Positions 50,743-58,755 of a stretch of DNA of 64,000 bases are shown here, piece after piece. Below the pieces are notes generated by a model. That model was not told the DNA's origin. It worked only from the letters and a program-made list of their open reading frames with translations, and did not search any database. The position numbers and the translations under genes are program-made. How positions within the stretch are numbered: the first letter of the stretch is position 1; each line of letters starts with the position of its first letter. Source of the stretch: JABDQA01 sp963759125 (GTDB lineage: Bacteria; Desulfobacterota; Desulfobulbia; Desulfobulbales; Desulfocapsaceae); NCBI GenBank assembly GCA_963759125.1, contig CAVWXN010000012.1, positions 62,001-126,000 of the forward strand. Reading direction: 5' to 3'.

Positions 50743-52023
50743 CTAGCGGTAGATTAATGTGGGGAGCCACATCGAAAAAGTAGGTACAAAGGTGATCAGC
50801 GCAAGTACCACCAGCAGTGGAAATAAAAATGGCAGTGTCGCTGCGGAACAGCGTTCAAAACTGATGCCGGCAACCCGGGAGAGGACATAGAGCACCATCC
50901 CCACCGGCGGGGTCAGCAGGCCGATCATCAGATTAAGGACCATGATCACGCCGAAATGGACCGGGTCGACACCGACCCCTTCAGCGATCGGCAGCAGCAC
51001 CGGCACCAGAATCGTAATCGCCGCCACTGTTTCCATAAAGCAGCCGACGATGAACAGGACCACGTTGAGCATAAGCAGAATGAGCAGCGGATTCTGGGTC
51101 ATGCCCATTAAAATGTCGGCAAAATGCTCGGTAACCCGGTTGCTGGTGAGAATCCAGGCAAAAATGGAGGCTGCGGCAACGATAAATAATATTATCGCCG
51201 AGGTCTCGATGGTGTCCATGCTGACATTGAATAACCGCTTTGGCGTCAGGGTCCGGTAGACGAAGACCCCGAGAATGAGCGCGTAGACACTTGCCGAAAT
51301 GGCCGCTTCGGTCGGTGTAAAGGCTCCGGTAAGGATGCCGCCGACGATGATAACCGGAGTCATCAACGACAGAAAAGCGCGTTTGAAGGTGGTGCCCAGC
51401 AGCCGGATGGAAAAACGCTTGTCGCGTGGGTAATTTCTCCGCTTCGCATACCAGGCCACCATCAGCATCAGGGCAATGGCCATAAGGATACCGGGTATAA
51501 AGCCGGCGGTGAAGAGCTGACCGACCGAGGCCGAAGCCATGACGCCGTAGACGACCATCGGCAGGCTTGGCGGGATGATCGGACCGATCGTCGATGAGGC
51601 GGCGGTAACGGCGACCGCAAAATCGTCGTCGTAGCCGGCGTCGCGCATGGCCTTTATCTCGATGGTACCGAGCCCGCCGGCGTCGGCCACGGCTGCTCCG
51701 GACATGCCGGCAAAAAGAACCGAAGCGATAATGTTCACATGCCCCAATCCTCCGCGCAGCCAGCCGATGCAGGCGGTGGCGAAAGCGAAGATACGATTGG
51801 TGATACCGGCGGAATTCATTAGATTCCCGGCCAGAATGAAGAAGGGAATGGCCAGCAGCGGAAAACTGTCCACTCCGTTGACCATCCGGTGGATGACCAC
51901 GAAGTCGGGAACGGAGCCAGACATCAGCACCCAGACCATTGAACTGCCGGCCAGTGCAATACCGACCGGCACCCCGATAATTAACATCGAGAAGAGTAGC
52001 ACCAACATTATGACTATCAGCAT
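50743..52023 (-). CDS. TRAP transporter large membrane subunit (DctM family, system 2)
   Basis: A 426-residue polytopic protein. FPLLAIPFFILAGNLMNSAGITNRIFAF and the motif AGMSGAAVADAGGLGTIEIKAMRDAGYDDDFAVAVTAASSTIGPIIPPSLP identify the DctM family, and GLLTPPVGMVLYVLSRVAGISFE closes the protein. It forms the sodium-coupled permease with the DctQ encoded 51 bp upstream. Sequence differences from system 1 (for example STIGPIIPPSLP against SIAIIIPPSIA) show the two permeases are not recent duplicates. Together with its DctP and DctQ it supplies the likely uptake route for island 3. Confidence 0.95.
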   Translation of the reverse strand: MLIVIMLVLLFSMLIIGVPVGIALAGSSMVWVLMSGSVPDFVVIHRMVNGVDSFPLLAIPFFILAGNLMNSAGITNRIFAFATACIGWLRGGLGHVNIIASVLFAGMSGAAVADAGGLGTIEIKAMRDAGYDDDFAVAVTAASSTIGPIIPPSLPMVVYGVMASASVGQLFTAGFIPGILMAIALMLMVAWYAKRRNYPRDKRFSIRLLGTTFKRAFLSLMTPVIIVGGILTGAFTPTEAAISASVYALILGVFVYRTLTPKRLFNVSMDTIETSAIILFIVAAASIFAWILTSNRVTEHFADILMGMTQNPLLILLMLNVVLFIVGCFMETVAAITILVPVLLPIAEGVGVDPVHFGVIMVLNLMIGLLTPPVGMVLYVLSRVAGISFERCSAATLPFLFPLLVVLALITFVPTFSMWLPTLIYR

Positions 52024-52074
52024 AACAAACGACTCAGACTGAGGTTAATTGGAAAAACATGTATGAAATTTCTA

Positions 52075-52644
52075 TCAGGCAAGGGTGTTGGTATCCGGGG
52101 TGTAATCCAGTGAACTGTACCCCTGGCGCCAGTGTTTGATGCACACTTGTAAAGCCCGAAAAGTCATCAGTAGAAAACCAGCGAAAACCAGGCCGTAGAT
52201 CCAGTTCATCGAAACATGAACGGCGGTCATATATTGCATTTTCATGATTTTCAGAATCTTGAAGGAGATCCATGAACCGTAGGCGAAAAACACGATTCGT
52301 ATCAGATCAACCAGGGTGGAGAGCACCCGGCCGACCCTGGGATTGATGAAACGATAGAAAAACTCCACCTGGATGTGGGTATTCTTGCGAACGGCGATGG
52401 GAGCGCCCGCGAAAGCCACTGCAATCAGCAGGTAACGGGCTATTTCTTCGGTCCAGGCAATGGAGTCGTTGAGTACATAGCGGCTGAAAAACTGGGCGAA
52501 AACGACGGCCCCCAGAATCCAGAAAATCACAAATGACACATAGTCCTCGATGCTGTAGTCTTTAAAATTGACCTCGACATCCTCAAGGAATAGAGTCTCC
52601 TGGTCATCATTTTTCTCTTCAGGCTTCTGGGTCTGCTCAGTCAT
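52075..52644 (-). CDS. TRAP transporter small membrane subunit (DctQ family, system 2)
   Basis: A 189-residue protein with an acidic cytoplasmic N-terminus (about 35 residues, rich in Glu, Asp and Gln) followed by four membrane segments. The DctQ signature is FFSRYVLNDSIAWTEEIARYLLIAVAFAGAPIAVRKNTHIQVEFF. It is longer than the system 1 protein at both ends. It partners with the DctM encoded downstream and lies 39 bp after dctP2. No independent promoter is visible, so the three TRAP genes are probably one transcript. Confidence 0.9.
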   Translation of the reverse strand: MTEQTQKPEEKNDDQETLFLEDVEVNFKDYSIEDYVSFVIFWILGAVVFAQFFSRYVLNDSIAWTEEIARYLLIAVAFAGAPIAVRKNTHIQVEFFYRFINPRVGRVLSTLVDLIRIVFFAYGSWISFKILKIMKMQYMTAVHVSMNWIYGLVFAGFLLMTFRALQVCIKHWRQGYSSLDYTPDTNTLA

Positions 52645-52683
52645 TTTCGCCCCTTGTATTGGTCGCTGTAAAACAACTAATTT

Positions 52684-53661
52684 TTACTTGATGGCCTGCA
52701 GCCGGTCATAGACTTCCTGGCTCCAGGTGGCATCAGGTCCGTTGTGCAGCTTCATGGTCGCCTCCCTGAACGGGGTGATATCAACTCGGTTTACCGTCAC
52801 GCCCTGGGCCTCGAACCACTCGGCCAGAGAATTTTCGGCATCGACGATGTCCTGGCTGACTTTGACGGCGGACGCCTGCAATTCCTCAATGAAGATTGCC
52901 CGATCAGTGTCCGAGAGCTTGTTGTAGAGCGGGCCGCCGATAATGGTCAATAAACTATCGGTGATGTGTCCGGTAAGGTTGATGAACTTCTGCACTTCGT
53001 AGAATTTTTTTGCCTTGATGGTCGGCAGCGGATTCTCCTGGGCATCGACGACACCTTGCTGCAGGGCCAGATACACCTCGGCAAAGGCGATCGGGGTCGG
53101 GTTGGCCTCGCAGGCCTTCGGGAACATCATGTAGAGCGGTGCATTGGGCACGCGGATCTTCAGATTTTTCATGTCTGCGCAGGTGTTCAGCGGCTTGTTC
53201 GAGGTCGCATGGCGCCGTCCATAGTAGTTATGGGCGACGATATAGTTGCCGGTTGCCTTGGTATAGCCGGCCCCGAGCTCGTTGAACAGATCGCTGGTGG
53301 TATATTTGCGCCAATGATCGAGGTCCCGGAACATGTAAGGGGCTCCGGCGATGGCCAGCGGTCCATAGGATTTGCCGGCGAACAGGTTGCCGGTGTAGAT
53401 AATGTCTACCGTGCCGAGCGCCAGTCCCTGGTTGATGTCAACTTCCTTGCCCAGTGAGGAGGCGGGGAACACCTCCATCTCATAACGGCCCTCGGTGCGC
53501 TGCTTGATTATCTCGGCAGCCTCGACCATCCTTTTGTGATAGGGTTCGCTCGTCTCGTACACATGGGCGAACTTGACCTTGGTCGCCGCCATGACGAGAC
53601 CGGCGTTGACCATCATCAGGGCAACAGCGCAGGTGAACAACAGCATGAAACGCTTTTTCAT
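52684..53661 (-). CDS. TRAP transporter substrate-binding protein (DctP family, system 2)
   Basis: A 325-residue periplasmic receptor with a signal peptide (FMLLFTCAVALMMVNAGLVMAA). It has KVKFAHVYETSEPYHKRMVEAAEIIKQ, the GLALGTVDIIYTGNLF strand and LKIRVPNAPLYMMFPKACEANPTPIAFAEVYLALQQGVVDAQENPLPTI, the classical DctP block with the ligand-binding Arg. The preference is therefore an organic or sugar acid. It is the first TRAP gene on this strand. A 9-bp-arm palindrome lies about 100 bp upstream at 53761-53782. A good GGAGG binding site precedes the start. Confidence 0.94.
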   Translation of the reverse strand: MKKRFMLLFTCAVALMMVNAGLVMAATKVKFAHVYETSEPYHKRMVEAAEIIKQRTEGRYEMEVFPASSLGKEVDINQGLALGTVDIIYTGNLFAGKSYGPLAIAGAPYMFRDLDHWRKYTTSDLFNELGAGYTKATGNYIVAHNYYGRRHATSNKPLNTCADMKNLKIRVPNAPLYMMFPKACEANPTPIAFAEVYLALQQGVVDAQENPLPTIKAKKFYEVQKFINLTGHITDSLLTIIGGPLYNKLSDTDRAIFIEELQASAVKVSQDIVDAENSLAEWFEAQGVTVNRVDITPFREATMKLHNGPDATWSQEVYDRLQAIK

Positions 53662-54002
53662 TTTGGAACCTCCTCCATAATTGAATTACGTTCTGCCGTC
53701 CGACAAGCGGTATGGACCATGACGAACGAGCCCTCTACGGCCGGTCGGGCAGCACCAGAATTAAAAGACGAATGTCTTTTAAGGGATTGCCAAGTATTAT
53801 CCTACTCACATCTTAGTGTCAACTTTTCATAAGTGTAATAACCTACCGACAACGCAAGATTTTCAAGTTTTTCGCAAGACCTGAAAAAGGGGCCGCCGAG
53901 GCGATGAAGTACCACCTTGATCAGGTTAAAGGGGGTGTTATAAAATTGTTCGATGACGGAACAATTGACTTTTTTGGTGGCGCCAGTTTTCCTGGCTGAG
54001 GA
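53662..54002. other. 341-bp gap between the Ldh-type dehydrogenase and dctP2 genes
   Basis: It contains the palindrome at 53761-53782 and an AT-rich stretch (53820-53880) that probably holds the dctP2 promoter. On the plus strand a 31-codon frame from ATG 53904 to TGA 53999 reads MKYHLDQVKGGVIKLFDDGT and onward; it is not recognised and could be chance or a remnant. Confidence 0.4.
53761..53782. promoter_or_regulatory. Palindrome upstream of the second TRAP operon
   Basis: Perfect arms TTAAAAGAC (53761-53769) and GTCTTTTAA (53774-53782) with a 4-bp spacer, 100 bp upstream of the dctP2 start. The short spacer and AT-rich arms suit an operator for a dimeric repressor. The sequence differs from the sites near gntR1 and gntR2. 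A weak hairpin terminator for the upstream dehydrogenase gene is an alternative. Confidence 0.45.
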
Positions 54003-55016
54003 TCACTCGCTCTTCAGATACTGGTAAAGCGATTCCAGTACGGGAACTCCATGTTCCCGGTTGTACCTCTCGTTCTGCCACTCTATCTCGCCCGGCACCA
54101 GCACACGCTCAAATCCCGGGGCCGGAGGCTGGGCGTGTAGGTCGTCGACCATGGCGTCCATCTTGTCGATGAAATGGTCAAACCCGGCATAGGTCTCCGG
54201 ATCGATGGCGATCATCGTCGAGGCCAGTTTTCGCGGTTTGTCATAATCACCGTACATTGCGGTGATGTGCGGACCATATTCAGCTCCCATCAGAACACCG
54301 GTCAAAACATCGATGACCAAAGCGATGCCATAGCCCTTGTGAGACCCAAAGGGGGTTAATGCCGCAACCTTGTGCGGGTCGGTGGTCGGGTGGCCGTCTT
54401 CGTCGATGCCCCAATCGTCGGGAATCGATGTATTCTGTTCCTTGGCATGGAGAATTTTGCCAAAAGCCGTATTGGAGGTGGCCATGTCAAGGATGACCGG
54501 ATCGTATTTACGGGTTGGGAAGCCAAAGGCAATCGGGTTGGTTCCGAAGAATGCCTTGGAGCCGCCGAAGGGGGCGACACACTTGTCGGTGTGGGTAACC
54601 CCGATACCGATCATGCCTTTGGTGATGGCCTGTATCATGAAGTAGGAGAGGGCGCCGCAATGGCTGCCGTTATAGACTCCGACCATGGCGATGCCCGATT
54701 CCTTAGCCAACTCGCAGGCCCGGTTCATGGCTTCGAGACAGGCGGAGTGGCCCATGCCGTCGTCCGCATCCAGGAGGCCGGCACCAGATCGAATTTTTTT
54801 GAAATCGAAAGTGGGATTTTTGTTCAAACTGCCGGCGCCCAGACGGGTTACGTAATGTTCGGTGCGGATAACCCCGTGCGACCGTACCCCTCTGAGATCG
54901 GCATGTACCAGCACATCTGAGACGATACCGGCATCGACCTCGTTGAGGCCTGCTTCGGTGAGCTTCCTTTTAACCAGAGATTTCAGTTCCTTCTCCTGCA
55001 CTCGGATATCCTGCAT
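54003..55016 (-). CDS. Ldh/YiaK/ComC-family NAD(P)-dependent 2-hydroxyacid dehydrogenase
   Basis: A 337-residue member of the malate/L-lactate/sulfolactate dehydrogenase family, which is not a Rossmann LDH. Recognisable segments are VLVHADLRGVRSHGVIRTEHYV (with the catalytic His), GLLDADDGMGHSACLEAM, GVYNGSHCGALSYFMIQA and GTNPIAFGFPTRKYDPVILDMATS, then HKGYGIALVIDVLTGVLMGA. Family members include 2,3-diketogulonate reductase (YiaK), ureidoglycolate and sulfolactate dehydrogenases. The adjacent TRAP transporter recalls the yiaK-yiaMNO arrangement. The start at ATG 55016 is chosen because GAGAGGTGG precedes it; a GTG at 55025 would overlap that site. Confidence 0.9.
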   Translation of the reverse strand: MQDIRVQEKELKSLVKRKLTEAGLNEVDAGIVSDVLVHADLRGVRSHGVIRTEHYVTRLGAGSLNKNPTFDFKKIRSGAGLLDADDGMGHSACLEAMNRACELAKESGIAMVGVYNGSHCGALSYFMIQAITKGMIGIGVTHTDKCVAPFGGSKAFFGTNPIAFGFPTRKYDPVILDMATSNTAFGKILHAKEQNTSIPDDWGIDEDGHPTTDPHKVAALTPFGSHKGYGIALVIDVLTGVLMGAEYGPHITAMYGDYDKPRKLASTMIAIDPETYAGFDHFIDKMDAMVDDLHAQPPAPGFERVLVPGEIEWQNERYNREHGVPVLESLYQYLKSE

Positions 55017-55110
55017 AAGTACCACCTCTCAAACGGTTGTGTGAATTGGATTAAATGTGCGCGACTCCAGGAATTCAGCCCGGCCAGTCAGCCGAACGGC
55101 TCCCCTTGCC

Positions 55111-56067
55111 CTAACTGCTGCATTCGGCTATGTCCTTCCCGGTTATTACCATTTTTTCCAACGGAGCGACAGCACCTTTGTGACAAACCACATAAGCGGC
55201 GGTCTTGTGAGCCATTCTGGCTGCCGTCTCAGGTGCACAGCCGAATTTCCTAGCCACCAGATAGACGCCGCTGAAGGAATCTCCCGCAGCAGTGGTGTCA
55301 ACGACTTTTTCTACCTGTTCGGCCGGAATTTCTATCAGCTCGCCCTCAGCCACAATGGTACAGGGCTGGTCACCGTCTTTGAGCACCGATTCCCTGCAGC
55401 CATAACTATGCAGGGTGTGATGGACCGTTTCCCCGGCAGTGCCGCCCAGCAGGATTTCGGCCTCTTCGGTGGTCAGGAACACGATGTCGCTGATCCCGTA
55501 TAACTGTCGATAAAGCTCAATGGCTTCTTCTTTTGAGGACCAGAGATGCGGTCGATAATTGCAGTCAAAGTAGATCGAAATGCCACGGCCGGCAATCTCC
55601 TGGAGCCTGGCCAGCAGCCTTTTCCGACTTTCAGGTGTGAATATGGCCAGGCTGATGCCGCTCAGGTAGATACCGTTATAGCTCGAGAGAGCCTCGAGGA
55701 CCCGGGCACTGTCCGGGTACTCGAAACACTTTTTGGCGGCGGCGGTGGAGCGCCAGTAATGAAAGATTCTTTCTCCCGACTCTTCGAGTTCGATGTAGTA
55801 AAGCCCGGGTGTTTCACCGGGCTGCCGGATGACCAGTGAACTGCCGACCCCATCCTGCTCCCAGAACTTGACCATTCGCTCACTGAAAGTGTCGGTGCCA
55901 AGCGCGGTTACGTAATCGATCTCCAAGGGGAGATCACGGGCCAGGCGGGCACAGTAAATTGCGGTGTTGAGTGTGTCGCCGCCGAAGGTCTGGTTGGTGA
56001 CTCCGGGTGAAATCTCCTGGAGTTCGATCATGCACTCGCCGATAAGCGCTATTTTTACAGGTTTCAT
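55111..56067 (-). CDS. PfkB-family sugar kinase (2-keto-3-deoxygluconate kinase-like)
   Basis: A 318-residue ribokinase-fold protein. The N-terminal GECMIELQEISPG and GGDTLNTAIYCARL segments resemble KdgK. The C-terminal PfkB signature is VVDTTAAGDSFSGVYLVARK, with the catalytic Asp. KdgK phosphorylates 2-keto-3-deoxygluconate for the Entner-Doudoroff route, which fits the UxaA-type dehydratase in the same island. It lies between the Zn-dehydrogenase and the Ldh-family gene on the minus strand. The kinase assignment is firm and the exact sugar is inferred. Confidence 0.87.
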   Translation of the reverse strand: MKPVKIALIGECMIELQEISPGVTNQTFGGDTLNTAIYCARLARDLPLEIDYVTALGTDTFSERMVKFWEQDGVGSSLVIRQPGETPGLYYIELEESGERIFHYWRSTAAAKKCFEYPDSARVLEALSSYNGIYLSGISLAIFTPESRKRLLARLQEIAGRGISIYFDCNYRPHLWSSKEEAIELYRQLYGISDIVFLTTEEAEILLGGTAGETVHHTLHSYGCRESVLKDGDQPCTIVAEGELIEIPAEQVEKVVDTTAAGDSFSGVYLVARKFGCAPETAARMAHKTAAYVVCHKGAVAPLEKMVITGKDIAECSS

Positions 56068-56115
56068 GTCTGGTCTAATAAAATATCGGTAAAGTCGTTT
56101 ATATTAGGTGGAAAA

Positions 56116-57135
56116 TCAGAAAACAATCATCGCCTTGAGAAAACCTGCCGGCTGTTCCACCGCCATCTTAAACGCCTCAGTTGCCTGGTCAACCGCGAAG
56201 CGGTGGGAGACCATGTGTTCGGGCTTCATCTGGCCGCTGGCAACCCGATCTAAGATGGTGGGGAACATGTTGGAGTTCATCCGGCTTCCCACCACCGTCA
56301 TTTCTTTGCGGAAAATCTGCAGTTCGGTGACCTCGTTGGGCCTACCGTCCATGCCCAGCAGTACAACCGTACCGGTGGGGGCCACCAGGTCGATGCACTG
56401 CTCGAAGATTGCGGGGTGACCAACGGCGTCACAGGTGACGTGAGGACCCTCACCATCGGTCAGGGAAAGTATTTTGTCCTTGAGATCGGGCTCTGTCGCC
56501 GTGAAGGTGGCCAGAGCCCCCAGCTCAAATGCGCGCTGCAGCCTGTCTTCCTTCATATCGATCAGGATACACCTGGCCCCGAGACAGTGGGCATTGAGCA
56601 TTACCGCAATACCTATGGGGCCTGCCCCAAAAACCAGGACAATCTGGTCTTTGGCTACGCTGCCGCGCCAGCATGCCTGGGCACCGATGGCCAGCGGTTC
56701 GACCACGGCGCCAAGCGCCAGGTCTTTGACCGAATCGGGCAGTTTGTGCACATCACACTCGCGGATCTTGAAATATTCCTGCATGGCCCCTTCGACATGG
56801 ACGCCCCGGCAGCTTACATTGGCACAGGCATTTGCCCGTCCCGACCTGCAGGCCCGGCAGGAACCGCAACCGAGAACAGGATCGATGGCGACCCGGTCGG
56901 CCGGAGCGAAGCCGCTCACGCCGCTGCCGCATTCTACTATTTCGCCGCAGCATTCATGGCCGACCACCACCGGTGGTTTAACGAAAGGGTGTTCACCCTG
57001 AAATGTGTGTATGTCAGTACCGCAGATACTGACTGCCTTGACTTTTACGATCACCTCATCGGGGGCGGAGATGGCCGGTTCGGCTTTGTCGATGATGCTG
57101 ATTTCTCTTGTTCCGGAAATTTCAATTGCTTTCAT
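56116..57135 (-). CDS. Zinc-dependent medium-chain alcohol/polyol dehydrogenase
   Basis: A 339-residue MDR enzyme. Catalytic zinc ligands are Cys in SICGTDIH, and His and Glu in VVVGHECCGEIVE. The structural zinc lobe is GCGSCRACRSGRANACANV, and the NAD motif is VFGAGPIGIAVML. It is related to sorbitol, threonine and sugar-acid (for example L-galactonate or L-idonate) dehydrogenases. The start at ATG 57135 gives the normal N-terminus MKAIEI; an upstream ATG at 57195 would add 20 atypical residues. It is the first gene of the minus-strand arm of island 3 and is divergent from the second beta-hydroxyacid dehydrogenase. Confidence 0.92.
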   Translation of the reverse strand: MKAIEISGTREISIIDKAEPAISAPDEVIVKVKAVSICGTDIHTFQGEHPFVKPPVVVGHECCGEIVECGSGVSGFAPADRVAIDPVLGCGSCRACRSGRANACANVSCRGVHVEGAMQEYFKIRECDVHKLPDSVKDLALGAVVEPLAIGAQACWRGSVAKDQIVLVFGAGPIGIAVMLNAHCLGARCILIDMKEDRLQRAFELGALATFTATEPDLKDKILSLTDGEGPHVTCDAVGHPAIFEQCIDLVAPTGTVVLLGMDGRPNEVTELQIFRKEMTVVGSRMNSNMFPTILDRVASGQMKPEHMVSHRFAVDQATEAFKMAVEQPAGFLKAMIVF

Positions 57136-57562
57136 TTTGTTGACACCGTTTGAAGTTGCCGCTGGGGTTATTTTTAGAGGATACGGTTCCATCATTGGGT
57201 GAAACCGTGGGGTTCCATTTGTATAGCAACCCGGCGGACAGGTGTCAAGGCAGCTTAAACCGGTCTAAACTGGCTTAAAATTATTTAAAGATAGTTGTCC
57301 ATACATCTTATGTAGATATAAATCAGCAGTGGGGTAGTTTGTTTTATTATACCGCAGCGGAGATAGTTCTCCACATTGTTCGGCACTAGTTGCTGGGCCA
57401 TGGCTTGTCCTGGAATAACAGATTTCAGGTGGACACGGGATGAATTTGACCACATGTTAGAAGCAGCGGTTGAAGTTATGGATAGTCAGGCTTATAACCA
57501 GCAGGAGAGTTTTGTACTACAAAATTGAGGCACAACCGAAAACCATAGAAGGAGAGAAAATT
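57136..57562. other. 427-bp divergent promoter region between the Zn-dehydrogenase and hydroxyacid dehydrogenase genes
   Basis: No gene is recognised. It contains four TAAA-cored 10-bp units in exact phase (57251-57290), the arms ACGGTT and AACCGT near 57181-57206, and a small palindrome TACAT-CTT-ATGTA near 57302. The ribosome binding site GGAGA lies just before the ATG at 57563. Confidence 0.45.
57251..57290. repeat. Four helically phased 10-bp TAAA repeats
   Basis: Consecutive 10-bp units CAGCTTAAAC, CGGTCTAAAC, TGGCTTAAAA and TTATTTAAAG place a TAAA core every 10 bp exactly. The first three also share a similar GG(C/T) lead. Such phasing suits intrinsic bending or cooperative binding along one face, in a divergent promoter region. 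Confidence 0.55.
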
Positions 57563-58459
57563 ATGAGTGAGCAGAAACCCAAAATTGGATTTATCGGCCT
57601 GGGATTGATGGGCTCGGCAATGGTTCAGCGGCTGCAGAGTGTCGGATATGAGCTGACCGTCATGGCCCACCGCAACAAAAAACCCATAGAGGAGGCGGTA
57701 GCCCGCGGCGCCGTTGAGGCGGCAGACCCGGCTGGGGTGGCTCAAAGCAGCGACATCGTCATGCTCTGTGTCGATACAACGGCGGCGGTCGAATCGGTAA
57801 TGCGCGGTGACAGCGGAGTTCTGGCCGGGCTTAAAGAGAGAACTCTGGTTATCGATTTCGGCACCTCCATTCCCGGCTCCACCAGGGCACTCTACCAGGA
57901 ATGCAAGGCGAAAGGCGCTTCGATGATGGATGCACCGCTGGGGCGGACTCCAGCCCAGGCGGTGGATGGACTGCTCAACATCATGGGGGCCGGCGACGAA
58001 GCCGATTTCGAGCGGGCCAAACCGGTACTGGACGATCTTGGAGAGAATGTCTTTCATGTCGGGCCGGTGGGCGCCGGGCATACCCTGAAACTGATCAACA
58101 ACTTTTTTGCCATGACCACTGCCTGCGCCATGTCCGAAGCCTTCGCCATGGCCGACCTGGCCGGTCTGAAGCGCGCCACGCTCTATGACGTCATGTCTTC
58201 CGGACCACTGCGCTCGGGCATGATGGACTGGATCAAGACCAATGCGGTGGACCAGGACCCGTCGGCTCTGGCTTTTACGATCAGTAATGGTTTGAAGGAT
58301 CTGGGCTACTATGCAAGCATGGCCGATGATTTCAAGGTGCCGAGTTTTATTTCGCCGGCCACCAAAAATGCACTGAATATTGCCAAGTCCACAGGGTGGG
58401 GCGAAAAATACGTCCCCGAGATGGTCGATTTTATCGCTGATTTATACTCAGAAAAATAA
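57563..58459 (+). CDS. NAD(P)-dependent beta-hydroxyacid dehydrogenase (3-hydroxyisobutyrate DH family), copy 2
   Basis: A 298-residue paralogue of the product at 33704-34591. It shows GFIGLGLMGSAMVQRLQSVGYELTVMAHRNKKPIEE, MMDAPLGRTPAQAVDG as substrate loop and VGAGHTLKLINNFFAMT with the catalytic Lys. Family activities include tartronate-semialdehyde and succinic-semialdehyde reduction and oxidation of aldonates. It is divergent from the Zn-dehydrogenase and so likely belongs to island 3. The start at ATG 57563 is supported by GGAGA; an extension to 57470 would be atypical. A REP-like palindrome follows 19 bp after the stop. Confidence 0.9.
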   Translation: MSEQKPKIGFIGLGLMGSAMVQRLQSVGYELTVMAHRNKKPIEEAVARGAVEAADPAGVAQSSDIVMLCVDTTAAVESVMRGDSGVLAGLKERTLVIDFGTSIPGSTRALYQECKAKGASMMDAPLGRTPAQAVDGLLNIMGAGDEADFERAKPVLDDLGENVFHVGPVGAGHTLKLINNFFAMTTACAMSEAFAMADLAGLKRATLYDVMSSGPLRSGMMDWIKTNAVDQDPSALAFTISNGLKDLGYYASMADDFKVPSFISPATKNALNIAKSTGWGEKYVPEMVDFIADLYSEK

Positions 58460-58477
58460 AAGATGCCCGCGTATGAT

Positions 58478-58503
58478 GGGGACACAATACCTATCGTGTC
58501 CCC
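58478..58503. repeat. REP-like palindrome, copy B
   Basis: Arms GGGGACAC and GTGTCCCC around AATACCTATC. It matches the reverse complement of copy C (62757-62782) at 25 of 26 bases. It lies 19 bp after the hydroxyacid dehydrogenase stop and about 250 bp upstream of htpX. The rest of the 58460-58755 gap shows no gene. Confidence 0.8.
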
Positions 58504-58755
58504 ATTCATCCCGTCTGGGTGCGACAGAAGTAAGAACAGCATCGTCAGCCTCCAAACGACTAAACGCTCAGCCTCCAATTCATGTAAAAAACGCCGGCCT
58601 GCCGTGGCCTCACACAACTATTCTGGCGTCGGAATTAGCTCGGATTGAGCGACTATTACATTTGTGCAATTCTGATGGAAAAGCACGGAACAGTGATTAA
58701 AATAGACGCGTTATAAAGGAAATTTTTATTTAAAACATATCATTGGAGGTACTCT

